Position numbers and translations under genes: made by a program. 64,000 nucleotides of DNA, from positions 225,001 through 289,000 of the forward strand of contig JAJGOT010000315.1 in the NCBI GenBank assembly GCA_022457155.1, written 5' to 3'. Numbering within the stretch: the stretch's first letter is position 1; every line of letters starts with the position of its first letter. Positions 22,883 through 34,419 of this stretch are shown piece by piece. Source of the stretch: Cladopsammia gracilis. Lineage: Eukaryota > Cnidaria > Anthozoa > Scleractinia > Dendrophylliidae. A model generated the notes under the pieces. It was not told the DNA's origin, ran no database searches, and saw only the letters and a program-made list of their open reading frames with translations.

Positions 22883-23185
22883 GGGGTGGAGGGTGGGGGG
22901 CACTCAGGTATAATTGTGTTAGGGATGTGTGAGGCCCTTTTTGAGGGTTGAAATTTGAGATCTGAGGACTTACTGTGGGTAAGGAATATTCTGTTCACTT
23001 TCCCTTTGGTAAACTGATTTTTTTTGAAGAGAAAGAAAGGACATTTCTTGAGTCAAGATCTGTGTTGTTTAACTTTTTTGGGAGTCTGGTTTTGGCCTAC
23101 ATGACTCTTTTTGGGTATAAAAATTTGTCTTTATTCGCACATCCCCTTTACTATTATACCTTAGTACCTCTCCCCTTCCCTTCCC
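22883..23185. mobile_element. MITE-like element with G/C-rich ends
   Basis: The left end GGGGGGCACTCAGGTATA and the right end TATACCTTAGTACCTCTCCCC are imperfect inverted repeats about 300 bp apart, with a TGAGGGTTGAAAT-type interior. Boundaries are approximate and no target duplication was fixed. Confidence 0.4.
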
Positions 23186-23189
23186 TGCT

Positions 23190-24268
23190 GCGTCAAGGAA
23201 CCTACATTGTCCTAAAATCATTCGCTCGGTCCCTCCTCCTCAACAACATACGCAGTCTCTTGCTGTGCCTGTAATTGTTGCAGCTCTTCTACAATCTCAT
23301 TATAAAACATAACAAGGTTTTCCTTTTTGAACTTGTTAAGATTTGCTCTGAAACCGGCCAGTTTTTTTATCTCATCAGAAAGTTGCTGCATTGTGTCAGA
23401 AATTCTTTGAAGAATGTCATCCTCACTGCTGTTCCTTATAGACCCCTTATATCCTCTACCATGGCTCTCTCTTTAGCTGTCACAAACAGGGTTTGAACAC
23501 CAACATTTCTCCCCATCAATGAAATGCTTGTTGAAGAGGCTTAGTTTGTTACACTGAAAAGTCTCCTCATACTTTGCCATGTCAGAATCCAGTTTGGACC
23601 ATCCAAGGAAGTGACAATGTCTGAGTAACCACCTTGAAGATACCTTGTTAAGAGACCAATCAGTGCATATTTAAAGGATTGTTTGTTGGCAATACTGTAT
23701 TAACCTAATTCCCATTAAGCTTATTTCTTTTCCACAAAAACGACGAGTCTTTAGAAAATGCTGTTCCATTTGCAACAAACTACAGAAATGAAAACCAAAG
23801 ATAAGTTTAGAATATGATATCCACGAAATGCTCGTGCAGTGAAGCAGTCATGGCGCCGAAATTACACACGAACAGATTTTCAAAGGCCGTGCATATGAAC
23901 CAAAGTATCGTGCATATGAATTTTGTTTGAATAAACAACAAGCGAATTTACTCTAGTTTCTAACCGTAATTTTTTAGAAAACCAAAAAAATTATTACATA
24001 CCTGAAAATTGCAAGAAATCAAAGACCACTCCACTCGGAATGCATTCAAAACACAACCGTCGAGTTCACTTTCGGCAATTTTTTCTCAGCGTTGCAGAGA
24101 AGCCCGCCATCTTTCTTTTGTTTCGCGTGTTCCTCTGATGTTCCTTTACAAATAACGCTTGGTCTCATGGGATAGATAAAAGGGACAAAAATAATAGGGG
24201 CGCAAAAGTGGCGTGTACACTGATTTTTCTTTAAGGCCCAAGACGCCATTATTGGTGACGTCATCATA
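23190..24268. other. No recognisable gene
   Basis: Only short frames; no domain or convincing splice-flanked exon seen. Confidence 0.4.
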
Positions 24269-24428
24269 TATCCAGAAATGGATATGTCCCGGACTGGTCA
24301 TTAATCTTAATTCTTGTGCTTCCAACCTTTCACCTTAGTTAAGTTTCACCTTAGTTAAGCTTGTTCAAAGTGCGACGCTGTTAGGCTTGCCTATCTATAT
24401 ATATTAGACAGGAAATTCTATAATTGAC

Positions 24429-24602
24429 TAGCCTGTTCCAGGCTCCGAGATAGTGGGGAACGCACGAAGTAAAAAAAAAGGGAAGAAATTGCGGGGGAAC
24501 TGGGGTGAGGGCGGCCGACCTCCCTCTCCCAGTTCCCCAGCGATTTTTCCCTCCTTTTTTACTTCGCGCGTTCCCCACTATCTCGGAGCCTGGAACAGGC
24601 TA
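24429..24602. mobile_element. 174-bp MITE with 9-bp target duplication
   Basis: Terminal inverted repeats TAGCCTGTTCCAGGCTCCGA... are almost perfect over about 70 bp. The 9-bp duplication ATAATTGAC flanks both ends (24,420-24,428 and 24,603-24,611). This is the size and duplication expected of a small Mutator-like MITE. Confidence 0.8.
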
Positions 24603-24969
24603 ATAATTGACGAAATTTGGAATTAATGTGGCTACGTCTGGTGAAATAGAGCCCGCCAAAGGATCCGGACATTTCCTGCGCTAAAAATAAATTCAAAATG
24701 CTCTTCTTTCTGAATACAAACATCCCTATAACGTCGGACCATGTCGGTTGTCGGTTAGAATTTGTTAGTCGGTAATTTTGTTAGTCGGTAATTTTTTCCT
24801 CGTTTTGTCGGTAGTCAGTAATATTTTTCGCCCTTTGTGGCTAGTCGGTTAACCCCATTCACACCCTCTCAAAACTTCTATACGATGAATTTTTGGGTGA
24901 AGATTATTTAGATCGTTGCGTATTCATGGATTAGCTCGTATAAGCCTTTGATTTATAATTCATCAAAAA

Positions 24970-25540
24970 AACTTTAACATGCAAGGCTGATCAGACAGCA
25001 AATTCGTTCGATTTCTTTTAATAATATTTGCCCGATATTTCGGTTAGACAAAACTAACCTTCATCAGGGGCTAGGAAAGCTAAGAAGATGGAAACAAACG
25101 GTTACAATATTTAAAAAGGCCGGGATAAGATAAAATGCTGACACACGATAGGCTAATAAACAAGTAAGGGTTGAAAACTAGAAACGGCTAGTAAATATGT
25201 GGAAGATTAAATTTCGTCACGTCTGTTCATTCCATTCCGGGTTCAAGTGTATTGGCTTTTGTTATATGATTCTCTCGCTTTACGGATCATGTCTCTATTA
25301 GAATTACTGAGTTATAATGGGATGATTTGGAGGTCGGTAATGGAGTGTCCGGTGAGAGCAAAGTGATCTGACACGGCAATACTGAGGTTGATCCTGATGT
25401 TCTTTCTTCAAGGCTTTCTCAACTGCACGTCTTTGACATCTGTGTTCCCCAAATCGGTCGCTCACTTGTCGTTTTGTCTCACCGATGTATGGCATCGTGT
25501 ATTAGTATTAGTTTTCTTGCTCGCTCTTGAAAACTTTCGT
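24970..25540 (-). mobile_element. Penelope-like element 3' fragment
   Basis: On the minus strand a GIY-YIG endonuclease fragment (25,304-25,495: PYIGETKRQVSDRFGEH with the YIG core) is followed by a 3' region containing a hammerhead motif (25,030-25,071) and a terminal CTGATCAGCCTTGCATG. The same terminus occurs at 35,94x and 37,59x, so this is a multi-copy, 5'-truncated family. The reverse transcriptase part is missing. Confidence 0.75.
25030..25071 (-). ncRNA. Hammerhead ribozyme motif of a PLE copy
   Basis: Minus strand: GCCC, CTGATGA, A, GGTTAG-TTTTGT-CTAACC, GAAA, TATC, GGGC. The 6-bp helix II and 4-bp helix I are perfect and all core bases are conserved; the predicted cut is after TATC. 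Helix III is only the self-complementary ATAT, as expected of a dimer-type PLE hammerhead. Confidence 0.7.
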
Positions 25541-26334
25541 ATTTGGCACATGTGAAGTTCAAAGTTTGAACCGGGCCTAATTCGATTGCATTACACAGTG
25601 GATTTACTTTTGCGTAAAATTAACGTTAACGTCCCTTTTCAGTAGTCATTGAACGGCAAATATCAACAAGGAACGTAACTAAACAAAAGTGAAGCGACTA
25701 TAATGTAACCAGTATCCAAGTGTTGAATTTTTGCGTTCAGCTGAAACCACGTGAGTTCATCGCAGGAAATTCATATTCGTCATTCTCTGTCGCTAAACAA
25801 CAAAAATCATACACCACTTACTAAGCGAGTTGTCTTTAGAATAGCTCTGTTTGGCAGCATAGAAATCAGCATAGAAAATTGCACGAAGAACGAGTCTAAA
25901 GTTTTTGTTGCTTTTCGCGTGATTTTCAACACTTATTGTTATTATAATTTCAACCCGTGAGGTATGTTTGAGTCTTTTACGTCACTTTCTCCCATTCGCA
26001 ACCAAGCCTTGGAACAAGGTTTTTTAATGGCGGCCGTAAATTCTCGGAAATAAATGTTAAAATTAAATGACTTCTGATGTTCGTAATGAATTGAAATTTG
26101 GCAAGATGAGTAAGGAAGTCTAATAGTACACGAAAATGTAAAAAAATGAAAATCAAAAATTTGATCGTAGTAGCCCTTTAAGCTGTCCAGTTTCAGTCTC
26201 AAAATCTGCAACGTGAATGCTGGTAACCGTCGTTACGCTTCGGTGCGTTCTGTCTGCAAAGGCGCGAAAACCCACTAAATAGCCAATCAGAAGCGCGGTT
26301 ATATTGAAAAAATACGTTAACATAATTTATGCAT
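25541..26334. other. No recognisable gene
   Basis: AT-rich sequence with a GGCACATGTGAAGTTCAAAG/TTTGAACCGGGCCTAA segment at about 25,545-25,592 that is shared with the MITE family at 26,335. Confidence 0.4.
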
Positions 26335-26486
26335 TAGGTTCGGCACATGCTCAGTCGAATAGAACGGCAGAGTCGACCCAAATACAAAAGTGCCGTTCCT
26401 AATTGATTCATACGTCGAACTTTACATGTGCCGAACCTAAATATTAGGTTCGGCACATGCAAAGTTCGACGTTTGAACCGGGCCTA
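26335..26486. mobile_element. TAGGTTCGGCACATG MITE plus adjacent half copy
   Basis: 26,335-26,439 begins TAGGTTCGGCACATG and ends in its inverted partner CATGTGCCGAACCTA. A second, one-ended copy starts at 26,446 and runs to TTTGAACCGGGCCTAA. Related ends occur near 25,545 and 36,896. Confidence 0.65.
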
Positions 26487-26879
26487 AGTCGCGAAACCGG
26501 GAACGGAAACAATACTACAAATTCATGATACAATTTAAAATTGCCGGGTGTTAGTAATCGGCGTAATGGCGTAACGAGTAACGGCGTAACAGCGTAACGA
26601 GAATCGGCGTAACGGATTTTTTTCTTTTTTTTTTTTTTTCATTTTTACGACTGAGTTTATGAACGAGTATATCGGTTAGCGTGAAAGCGGCGCTCAGTTG
26701 GTTGATATGTCGTAAACTTTTTGCCGCTTGACAACTCGCTTTGAATCGTCATGGTGCTGTCGTCTCCCGAGTTCAAACCACAGAGGCCTCGATCATTTCC
26801 GCCAAGTCTAGCCTCTCAGCGGTGGCCCGCTTCTCATCGGTAGGCATATGGCTAGTTCTAAAATAGGGAACGGGGAATC

Positions 26880-27062
26880 GGGGAACGGGGAATGGGGAAC
26901 GGGGAACGGGGAATCTCTAAGATGGGGAATCTCTAAAATAGGGAATCTCTAAAATGGGGAATCTCTAAAATAGGGAATCTCTAAAACGGGGAATCTCTAA
27001 AATAGGGAATCTCTAAAATGGGGAATCTCTAAAATAGGGAATCTCTAAAATAGGGAATCTTG
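26880..27062. repeat. GGGAATCTCTAAAAT minisatellite, outer copy
   Basis: About nine units of GGGAATCTCTAAAATA/G, preceded by GGGAACGGGGAATC runs and a GGCTAGTTCTAAAATAGGG lead-in. The central array uses the same lead-in. Confidence 0.85.
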
Positions 27063-27099
27063 AAAGCAGCTGTTACGAGGGCCGTAAGTAAAGCTGTCC

Positions 27100-29585
27100 G
27101 CTCGCGATAAAACTGAAATTCAAGATGGCTACAAACTAGAAGTCAGGCGATGCGTTATGACGTTCATTTAGGGATGTACTCTAGTGTAAATTCACACGAC
27201 TCCTAGGAAGACCATATAATTATGATACGATTTCGTGTATAAATAAAAATTGATGATGATGATGACCATTTAATTTTTGTCGGAAGGGGAGGGAGGGGAG
27301 GGGGGGGTTGGGCAATTTCTTCTGAGTGTGATTTTTTTTTCAGCATCACTATTTGCAAGAATTTTTTTTACCAAAATGCTTGAATTTTTTTTTTCACGTG
27401 CTTTCTTGTGCACTATTTTTTTCTCTTAAATTTCTTCTGCAGGAATTTTTTTTTTGGTAATTGCTCACCCCACTCCCCCCACAAAAATTAAATTGTCCGT
27501 CCCTCACTGTGTTTTGTTTCATATTGTGTGACAAATCAAGTAAATCATGCTGCGACACTTATAGTGTCTGGTTCATAAGTGTAAATATCCGGTCTCGATT
27601 GCGAAACCGTCACACGAAAACTCCAAAAAAAATCACTTTGCTTTTCGGTAAGTTTGAAAGAAAAATTAACAACTTCTTGTTATATTTTTTCACACCCGAA
27701 GAGAAAAGCTCAATTTATCTGCAAGATCTCGTAAGTTCGCGAACGTGACCGCTTTGCGTTTTCTCGTGCCGGCGTCATGCCCGTGGTTGGTCCAAACCGT
27801 GTAGGACGAGAACTGCGAGAAGAGTATTCCTTCCAATCTTGATTTTAGACCATTTTAGTTGGCTGTACGAGATTAGAAAGGCGGCGCTCCGTCGTCACCC
27901 GCGATATCTTTAAGTTGAGAATTTATAATAATCCAAAAATTATAATACCAACTATTAAAAAGAAAAAATCACCAAAAAAATTAACTCATCTTGGAAAAAT
28001 TGGGAATCTTGCAAAAATTCAAGAAAAACCTTATGGCGGGGTGGCATCCCCCCCCCCTCCCCTTGTACACCCGAGAGTTAATCGGTACATAATTAAAGTT
28101 GCAATATTACAAGGAATTTCCCGTTTGCTTACCTCTATGTAACATCGACGTGCATTGAAAAGGGAGTGGAAAAAAATTCATCTGTCCACTGTTAACGGCC
28201 GCAAACCCCCTCGGAACGAAAAAGCGCAGCGTGTAAATCGTCGTTACTTATGCCAACTTTTTTTAAGTAATGCTATATATTTTTTCTTTTTTCTGCAACT
28301 TGGGTGGGATAAATGCGTTATCTCCGCAATTGTTTTTTAGTATTTTTTTTTTATCTCCGCAATTATCAGTCATTAATTTAAATGCTTTTTGTCACTACAT
28401 AGTCTGTATGACGGTATTTCTCCTTCGTTCCTCTGTGCTCTGCAGTCCGAATAGGGCGTTCGCTCAATACACTGAGATATGCAGGTTCCTTGATGATGAT
28501 GCTGTGATAACATGAGAACATCTCTGTCCCCCTTCCAACTGAATCGTGCTATCATTTTTCGCATTGATTCTGAATTGCTACAATGAGCCGCCGCAAAACG
28601 TCTTTTTCCTTGCTTTTCACTCTAATAAGGATAACACATGTCAAATTGAACAAAGGAGACTCGGGTTTCATTTTCAGTGGCAAGAGTTCCATTGTAAGTA
28701 TTCGGTTAGTACAGGTTTTTGACATTGACAAATGACTATTTATTCCATGTCCGCTTAATTGAGGTGTTCGCTTAAAAGAGGCAGTTTTTACAGTAAACAT
28801 GGGAACAAAATTTTGGGACATCGACAATAAAGGTTTGACTGTATTTTTTTCTTCCACAAAACTTCACTAGTTTCTGGTGTACTTAAAAAAAGAAGTGCTC
28901 ACATTCGTCGTTCGTGCTCACTTTCGGCGCGGTCGCACGATGGAATTTGTTATCCCAGGAAGACGAATTTTTCACACAGTACCACAGGCAGCCCAAGCGG
29001 TAGTGATTTTAATACGTGTGGTGATTTTCTCACTTATCTGCCATGTGCTTCTAGCCTCCACGTGCAAATGTTCATAGTAGCCATGTTATAGTCTTTTGAC
29101 CATGGCGTTCAAAATACCCTTTATAAAGTCCAGCAAGTCCTTTTCACATGGGTACTTTGATGTTTTGTTCTTCAAGTTTTTCTATGGCGCAAGAAAATGG
29201 CAAATAGATGTGTCGCGCGGAAGCGCTGACCTTGGTTTGCATAATTAATACCTTTCCGCTCTCCCTACGTTTCTTAGGAAGAAAGGGGAAACTGTTCGCA
29301 GTCATGTTTAGTTTTTTGTGATCTCCAGTTTTCATGTTAGGAAAAAGAAAAAAGAAAATTGTGCATGGTTCATTTGATTAGAAGCTTGTATACTTGTTGG
29401 CTGTGTTTCATAAAAAATCTAATTAACTGACCGCTACAAAACTGATTTTAAACTACACACAGAAAGATTTGACTATAGATGTAGCGAAACTCCTTATAAT
29501 GTTCCAAAAAAGTCAATGAGTGTAAGAAAGAATGTTAATGTTCAAATGAAGATGCGAGGGACACTTACTGGCGATAAAAGTGAAA
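27100..29585. other. Left palindrome arm, non-coding
   Basis: No protein domain recognised. It includes T-rich runs near 27,330-27,460 and a mariner-MITE-like stretch near 28,740-28,845 (AATTGAGGTGTTCGC..., GGTTTGACTGTAT) that is mirrored at 31,140-31,960. Confidence 0.55.
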
Positions 29586-30182
29586 CTAGACCCTATTTTA
29601 GAGATTCCCCATTTTAGAGATTCCCTATTTTAGAGATTCCCTATTTTAGAGATTCCCTATTTTAGAGATTCCCCATTTTAGAGATTCCCCATTTTAGAGA
29701 TTCCCCATTTTAGAGATTCCCTATTTTAGAGATTCCCCATTTTAGAGATTCCCCATTTTAGAGATTCCCCGTTCCCCCTTCCCCGTTCCCCATTCCCCGT
29801 TCTCCGATTCCCCGTTCCCTAATTTAGAACTAGCCGTAGGCATATTTACCAGAAGCAACACTCTGCTCTCGGCTAGTTCTAGAATAGGGAACGGGGAATC
29901 GGCGAACGGGGAATGGGGAACGGGGAACGGGGAACGGGGAATCTCTAAAAGGGGGAATCTCTAAAATGGGGAATCTCTAAAATATGGAATCTCTAAAATG
30001 GGGAATCTCTAAAATGGGGAATCTCTAAAATAGGGAATCTCTAAAATGGGGAATCTCTAAAATAGGGAATCTCTAAAATAGGGAATCTCTAAAATAGGGA
30101 ATCTCTAAAATGGGGAATCTCTAAAAAATGGGAATCTCTAAAATGGGGAATCTCTAAAATAGGGAATCTCTAAAATAGGGTC
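29586..30182. repeat. Inverted pair of GGGAATCTCTAAAAT arrays at palindrome centre
   Basis: 29,586-29,830 carries units in the orientation ATTTTAGAGATTCCC; 29,880-30,182 carries them as GGGAATCTCTAAAAT. Each half has about 13-17 units of roughly 16-17 bp, alternating ATGGGG and ATAGGG. The two halves could form a very long hairpin. Confidence 0.88.
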
Positions 30183-33100
30183 TAGTTTCACTTTTATCGC
30201 CAGTAAGTGTCCCTCACATCTTCATTTGAACACTAACATTCTTTCTTACACTCATTGACTTTTTTGGAACATTATAAGGAGTTTCGCTAGATCTATAGTC
30301 AAATCTTTCTGTGTGTAGTTTAAAATCAGTTTCGTAACGGTCAGTTAATTAGATTTCAGTCATGTCATCAACAACCAGACCTATAATGCATGATCCACCT
30401 TCCTGACATTTTTCGGTGTTCGCCTACGCGAGGTAAGGCGGTATGAACCACAGAAACTCTCAAAGGCTGAAACTCTTAAATTGAACCAAGACGTAAAAAA
30501 GCCAGTGATTATTCGTACTTCTCACAAGTTCACCTATTTTATTCATAATCGTTGAAGCATGCCTTAACACGAAGAAACACAGCCAACAAGTATACAAGCT
30601 TCTAATCAAATGAACCATGCACAATTTTATTTTTTCTTATTCCTAACATGAAAACTGGAGATCACAAAAAACTAAACATGACTGCGAGCAGTTTCCCCTT
30701 TCTTCCTAAGAAACGTAGGGAGAGCGGAAAGGTATTAATTATGCAAACCAAGGTCAGCGCTTCCGCGCGACACATCTATTTGCCATTTTCTTGCGCCATA
30801 GAAAAACTTGAAGAACAAAACATCAAAGTACCCATGTGAAAAGGACTTGCTGGACTTTATAAAGGGTATTTTGAACGCCATGGTCAAAAGACTATAACAT
30901 GGCTACTATGAACATTTGCACGTGGAGGCTAAAAGCACATGGCAGATAAGTGAGAAAATCACCACACGTATTAAAATCACTACCGCTTGGGCTGCCTGTG
31001 GTACCGTGTGAAAAATTCGTCTTCCTAGGATAACAAATTCCTTCGTGCGACCGCGCCGAAAGTGAGCACGAACGACGAATGTGAGCACTTCTTTTTTAAG
31101 TACACCAGAAACTAGTGAAGTTTTGTGGAAGAAAAAAAAATACAGTCAAACCTGTATTGTCGATGTCCCAAAATTTTGTTGGCATGTTTACTGTAACAAG
31201 GAGCCCGTTGGGCTTCGAAACTGGCTCGTTTGGTCTCATTTTCCACCCGGTTTTCATTTTAGAGTCCACAATATACAATCTAGAGTCTATTAATATAAAC
31301 AGTCCAGTCCACATTTACATTCCACAGTCCGCTTTACATTCCGCACTCTGCTTCAAGGAGGCTACAATTTGAGGTCTATAACTTTTTCTTTGAACTTTGT
31401 ATTGTTTTTTTCGCTTTAAAATCCTTGAAACCACCTACTACAAGGAATCAGGATTGTTTTAACACAGGCATTTTGGAGAATCGGTGATGGGGTTTCGAAT
31501 AAATTAACAATATCAACATGATCGATCAAATAGCGTGACATAAATACGAAATGTGTGGAATTTGAACGTGACTCCACGGAGTAATGCTTGAGAATTGTTT
31601 ACTCAACAGTTCTGTGACCTGCCGGGACGTGTTTTTTTATTACGTGATTTGGTTAGAAAAATTCAACTCGCTTTCCTTTTACCAGAAATAGATCGCATCC
31701 AAAAATCACAGAGATTTAATTTTTAACAATTCCGTCGAAATTAGAACGGTAAATATTTGAATTATAGTTGCCGACATCACTGATTACGCCATTTCTGAAA
31801 ACCGGAAGTAAACTAGGTACGGTGTTGGCCGCAGCAAAAGCGATTCCCGGGGCAGGTGACCCGACACGCCGAAAAAAAAGAGGGTATTTTAAGAAATGAC
31901 TCGTCGAAGCGACGAGCCAGTTAAAAACTGCCTCTTTTAAGCGAACACCTCAATTAAGCGGACATTGAATAAATAGTCATTTGTCAATGTAAAAAACCTG
32001 TACCAACCGAACACTTACAATGGAACTCTTGCCACTGAAAATGAAACCCGAGTTTCCTTTGTTCAATTTGACATGTGTTATCCTTATTAGAGTGAAAAGC
32101 AAGGAAAAAGACGTTTTGCGGCGGCTCATTGTTGCAATTCAGAATCAATGCGAAAAATGATAGCACGATTCAGTTGGAAGGGGGACAGAGATGTTCTCAT
32201 GTTATCACAGCATCATCATCAAGGAACCTGCATATCTCAGTGTATTGAGCGAACGCCCTATTCGGACTGCAGAGCACAGAGGAACGAAGGAGAAATACCC
32301 TCATACAGACTATGTAGTGACAAAAAGCATTTAAATTAATGACTGATAATTGCGGAGATAAAAAAATACTAAAAAATAATTGCGGAGATAACGCATTTAT
32401 CCCACCCAAAAACGATATGTCTTGAAGTGCAGAAAAAAAAATGGCATTACTTAAAAAAAAGTTGGCATAAGTAACGACGATTTACACGCTGCGCTTTTTC
32501 GTTCCGAGGGGGTTTGCGGCCGTTAACATTGGACAGATGAATTTTTTCCACTCCCTTTTCAATGCACGTCGATGTTACATAGAGGTAAGCAAACGGGAAA
32601 TTCCTTGTAATATTGTAACTTTATGTACCGATTAACTCTCGGGTGTACAACGGGGGTGCGGGGGGATGCCACCCCGCCATAAGGTTTTTCTTGAATTTTT
32701 GCAAGATTCCCAATTTTTCCAAGATGAGTTAATTTTTTTGGTGATTTTTTTTCTTTTTAATAGTTGGTATTTTAATTTTTGGATTATTATAAATTCTCAA
32801 CTTAAAGATATCGCGGGTGACGACGGAGCGCCGCCTTTCTAATCTCGTACAGCCAACTAAAATCAAGATTGGAAGGAATACTCTTCTCGCAGTTCTCGTC
32901 CTACACGGTTTGGACCAACCGCGGGCATGACGCCGGCACGAGAAAACGCAAAGCGGTCACGTTCGCGAACTTACACGATCTTGCAGACAAATTGAGCTTT
33001 TCTCTTCGGGTGTTAAAAAATGTAACGAGAAGTTGTTAATTTTTCTTTCAAACTTACCGAAAAGCAAAGTGATTTTTTTTTTTGAGTTTTCGTGTGACGG

Positions 33101-33390
33101 TTTCGCAATCGAGACCGGATATTTACACTTATGAACCAGACACTATAAGTGTCGCAGCATGATTTAGCTTGATTTGTCACACAATATGAAAAAAAACACG
33201 GTGAGGGACGGACAATTTAATTTTTGTGGGGGGAGGGGGGTGAGCAATTACCAAAAAAAAATTCCTGAAGAAGAAATTTAAGAGAAAAAAATAGTGCACA
33301 AGAAAGCACGTGAAAAAAAAAATTCAAGCATTTTGGTAAAAAAAAATTCTTGCAAAAAAAAAAAAAAAATCACACTCAGAAGAAATTTTT
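30183..33390. other. Right palindrome arm, non-coding
   Basis: Mirrors the left arm, interrupted by unshared blocks at about 30,354-30,577 and 31,197-31,925. At the second block the pre-insertion order can be read from the left arm, and a possible TAA duplication flanks it. No gene recognised. Confidence 0.55.
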
Positions 33391-33867
33391 TTCTTGCCTC
33401 TATAAGAAATTTAAACAAAACACGGCATGCCCGGCTTCATTCTAAGCTACCGAAATCCTACGGTCTTGCTGGTCTTCAACCTTCCCATAAATCGGTCGAA
33501 ATTTTGTGCAACTGATATCTTTAGAAAGAAAAGTATCGCCGATCAAACAAAAACAAAGGTAATGACGCTTTGTCGCTCAACCGCCTAAAATTGCTTATTA
33601 AGTAGAACCCAATCGTACCACATCGCTTCTTGTGATACTTCCAGAAGTAATTGGTTGTGATACTTGTACTGTAACGGCTTCAAAGATATCTAACATCAAA
33701 TGAACATTGTCTTTTTCAAACTTAAATCCTGTTAAGGTTAATTTCTAATATAAACAAAAAAATACATTATTTTTCACCAGAAACTGACACTGCAGTTATC
33801 TGCGAAAAACTGTTCAGTACATAAATCAGAAAGCAAACTGCAGACAAAAATGTCCTTTTAAAAGTGT

Positions 33868-34418
33868 CTAGGATCCAAAAATTTTTTTCAGATAGTCTAT
33901 TTGGATTTCATCCATGTCATCAGCACCTTCCACTTGCAGCAATCCAGGATGAAAGAATGGATGCCTGCACTTGATGCATTGCATCGTGCAGTGATAATAA
34001 TGATTGGCCTCACTGCTTAGGCGAAACTGGCCATACTTATCTCTGTACTGATCGCGCTCTACGTGCCTCACAACCAATCCTATGAAAGGTGGTCCTGCCG
34101 GGGAGCGAAACTCTAAATGACAAGCGCAGCATTTCTTCACTCGGTTGTTTAATTTTAAAACCACAAAAGGGTTGCTGTTATGCCACAGCTTTGCAGTAAA
34201 ACCTGACGTGCTGTAGGACTGAGATGTGCTGCTGCTGACCTGCCCGGCTGAAGATCGAAGATCGGAACGTCTATTTTTAGAACTCGCGTGGGAAATTGAG
34301 CCCGCGATTTATATCTTGTCATATTCACTTTCTCCGGCTCTTTGTCAGCGGTCAGTCGCTGTCTGGGCTCGATATCGGGAAAAAAGCGCCAAAACAGACA
34401 ATAGACGATAAACTGCAA
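33868..34418 (-). pseudogene. Cys-rich protein fragment, frameshifted
   Basis: Two frames that overlap near 34,155-34,164 appear to be one gene. The first (from 34,418) contains PEKVNMTRYKSRAQFPTR and SPTARQVLLQSCGI. The second (to 33,868) contains KLNNRVKKCCACHLEFRSP, HYYHCTMQCIKCRHPFFHP and ends EIQIDYLKKIFGS. The CxxC, HC and CxxC spacing suggests zinc binding. I have an impression of similar Cys-rich tails in cnidarian transposon-linked proteins but cannot name the family. The block is present only in the right arm of the palindrome, so it may belong to an insertion there. Confidence 0.5.
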
Positions 34419-34419
34419 T

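Larger units (their letters stand above)
20457..24296. mobile_element. Candidate DNA transposon with 28-bp terminal inverted repeats
   Basis: Perfect 28-bp inverted repeats at 20,457-20,484 (CAGTCCGGGACATATCC...) and 24,269-24,296, each flanked by GTCAT (20,452-20,456 and 24,297-24,301). CAG-type ends and a 5-bp duplication are hAT-like. The 3.8-kb interior holds no recognised transposase, and the two ends diverge right after the repeats, so this could instead be two separate insertions of one short family. Confidence 0.45.

Noticed and set aside
22750..22998. 82-codon minus-strand ORF near 22.9 kb
   Set aside because: Lies mostly inside the G/C-ended MITE and has no recognisable domain.
26680..26780. 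tRNA-like stretch (GGCGCTCAGTTGG and GAGTTCAAACC)
   Set aside because: A-box-like and B-box-like words are about 75 bp apart and no cloverleaf can be drawn; at most a degenerate SINE head.
28373..32409. Repeated short ORFs in the large palindrome
   Set aside because: They are identical or near-identical only because the arms are inverted copies; no coding motif is seen.
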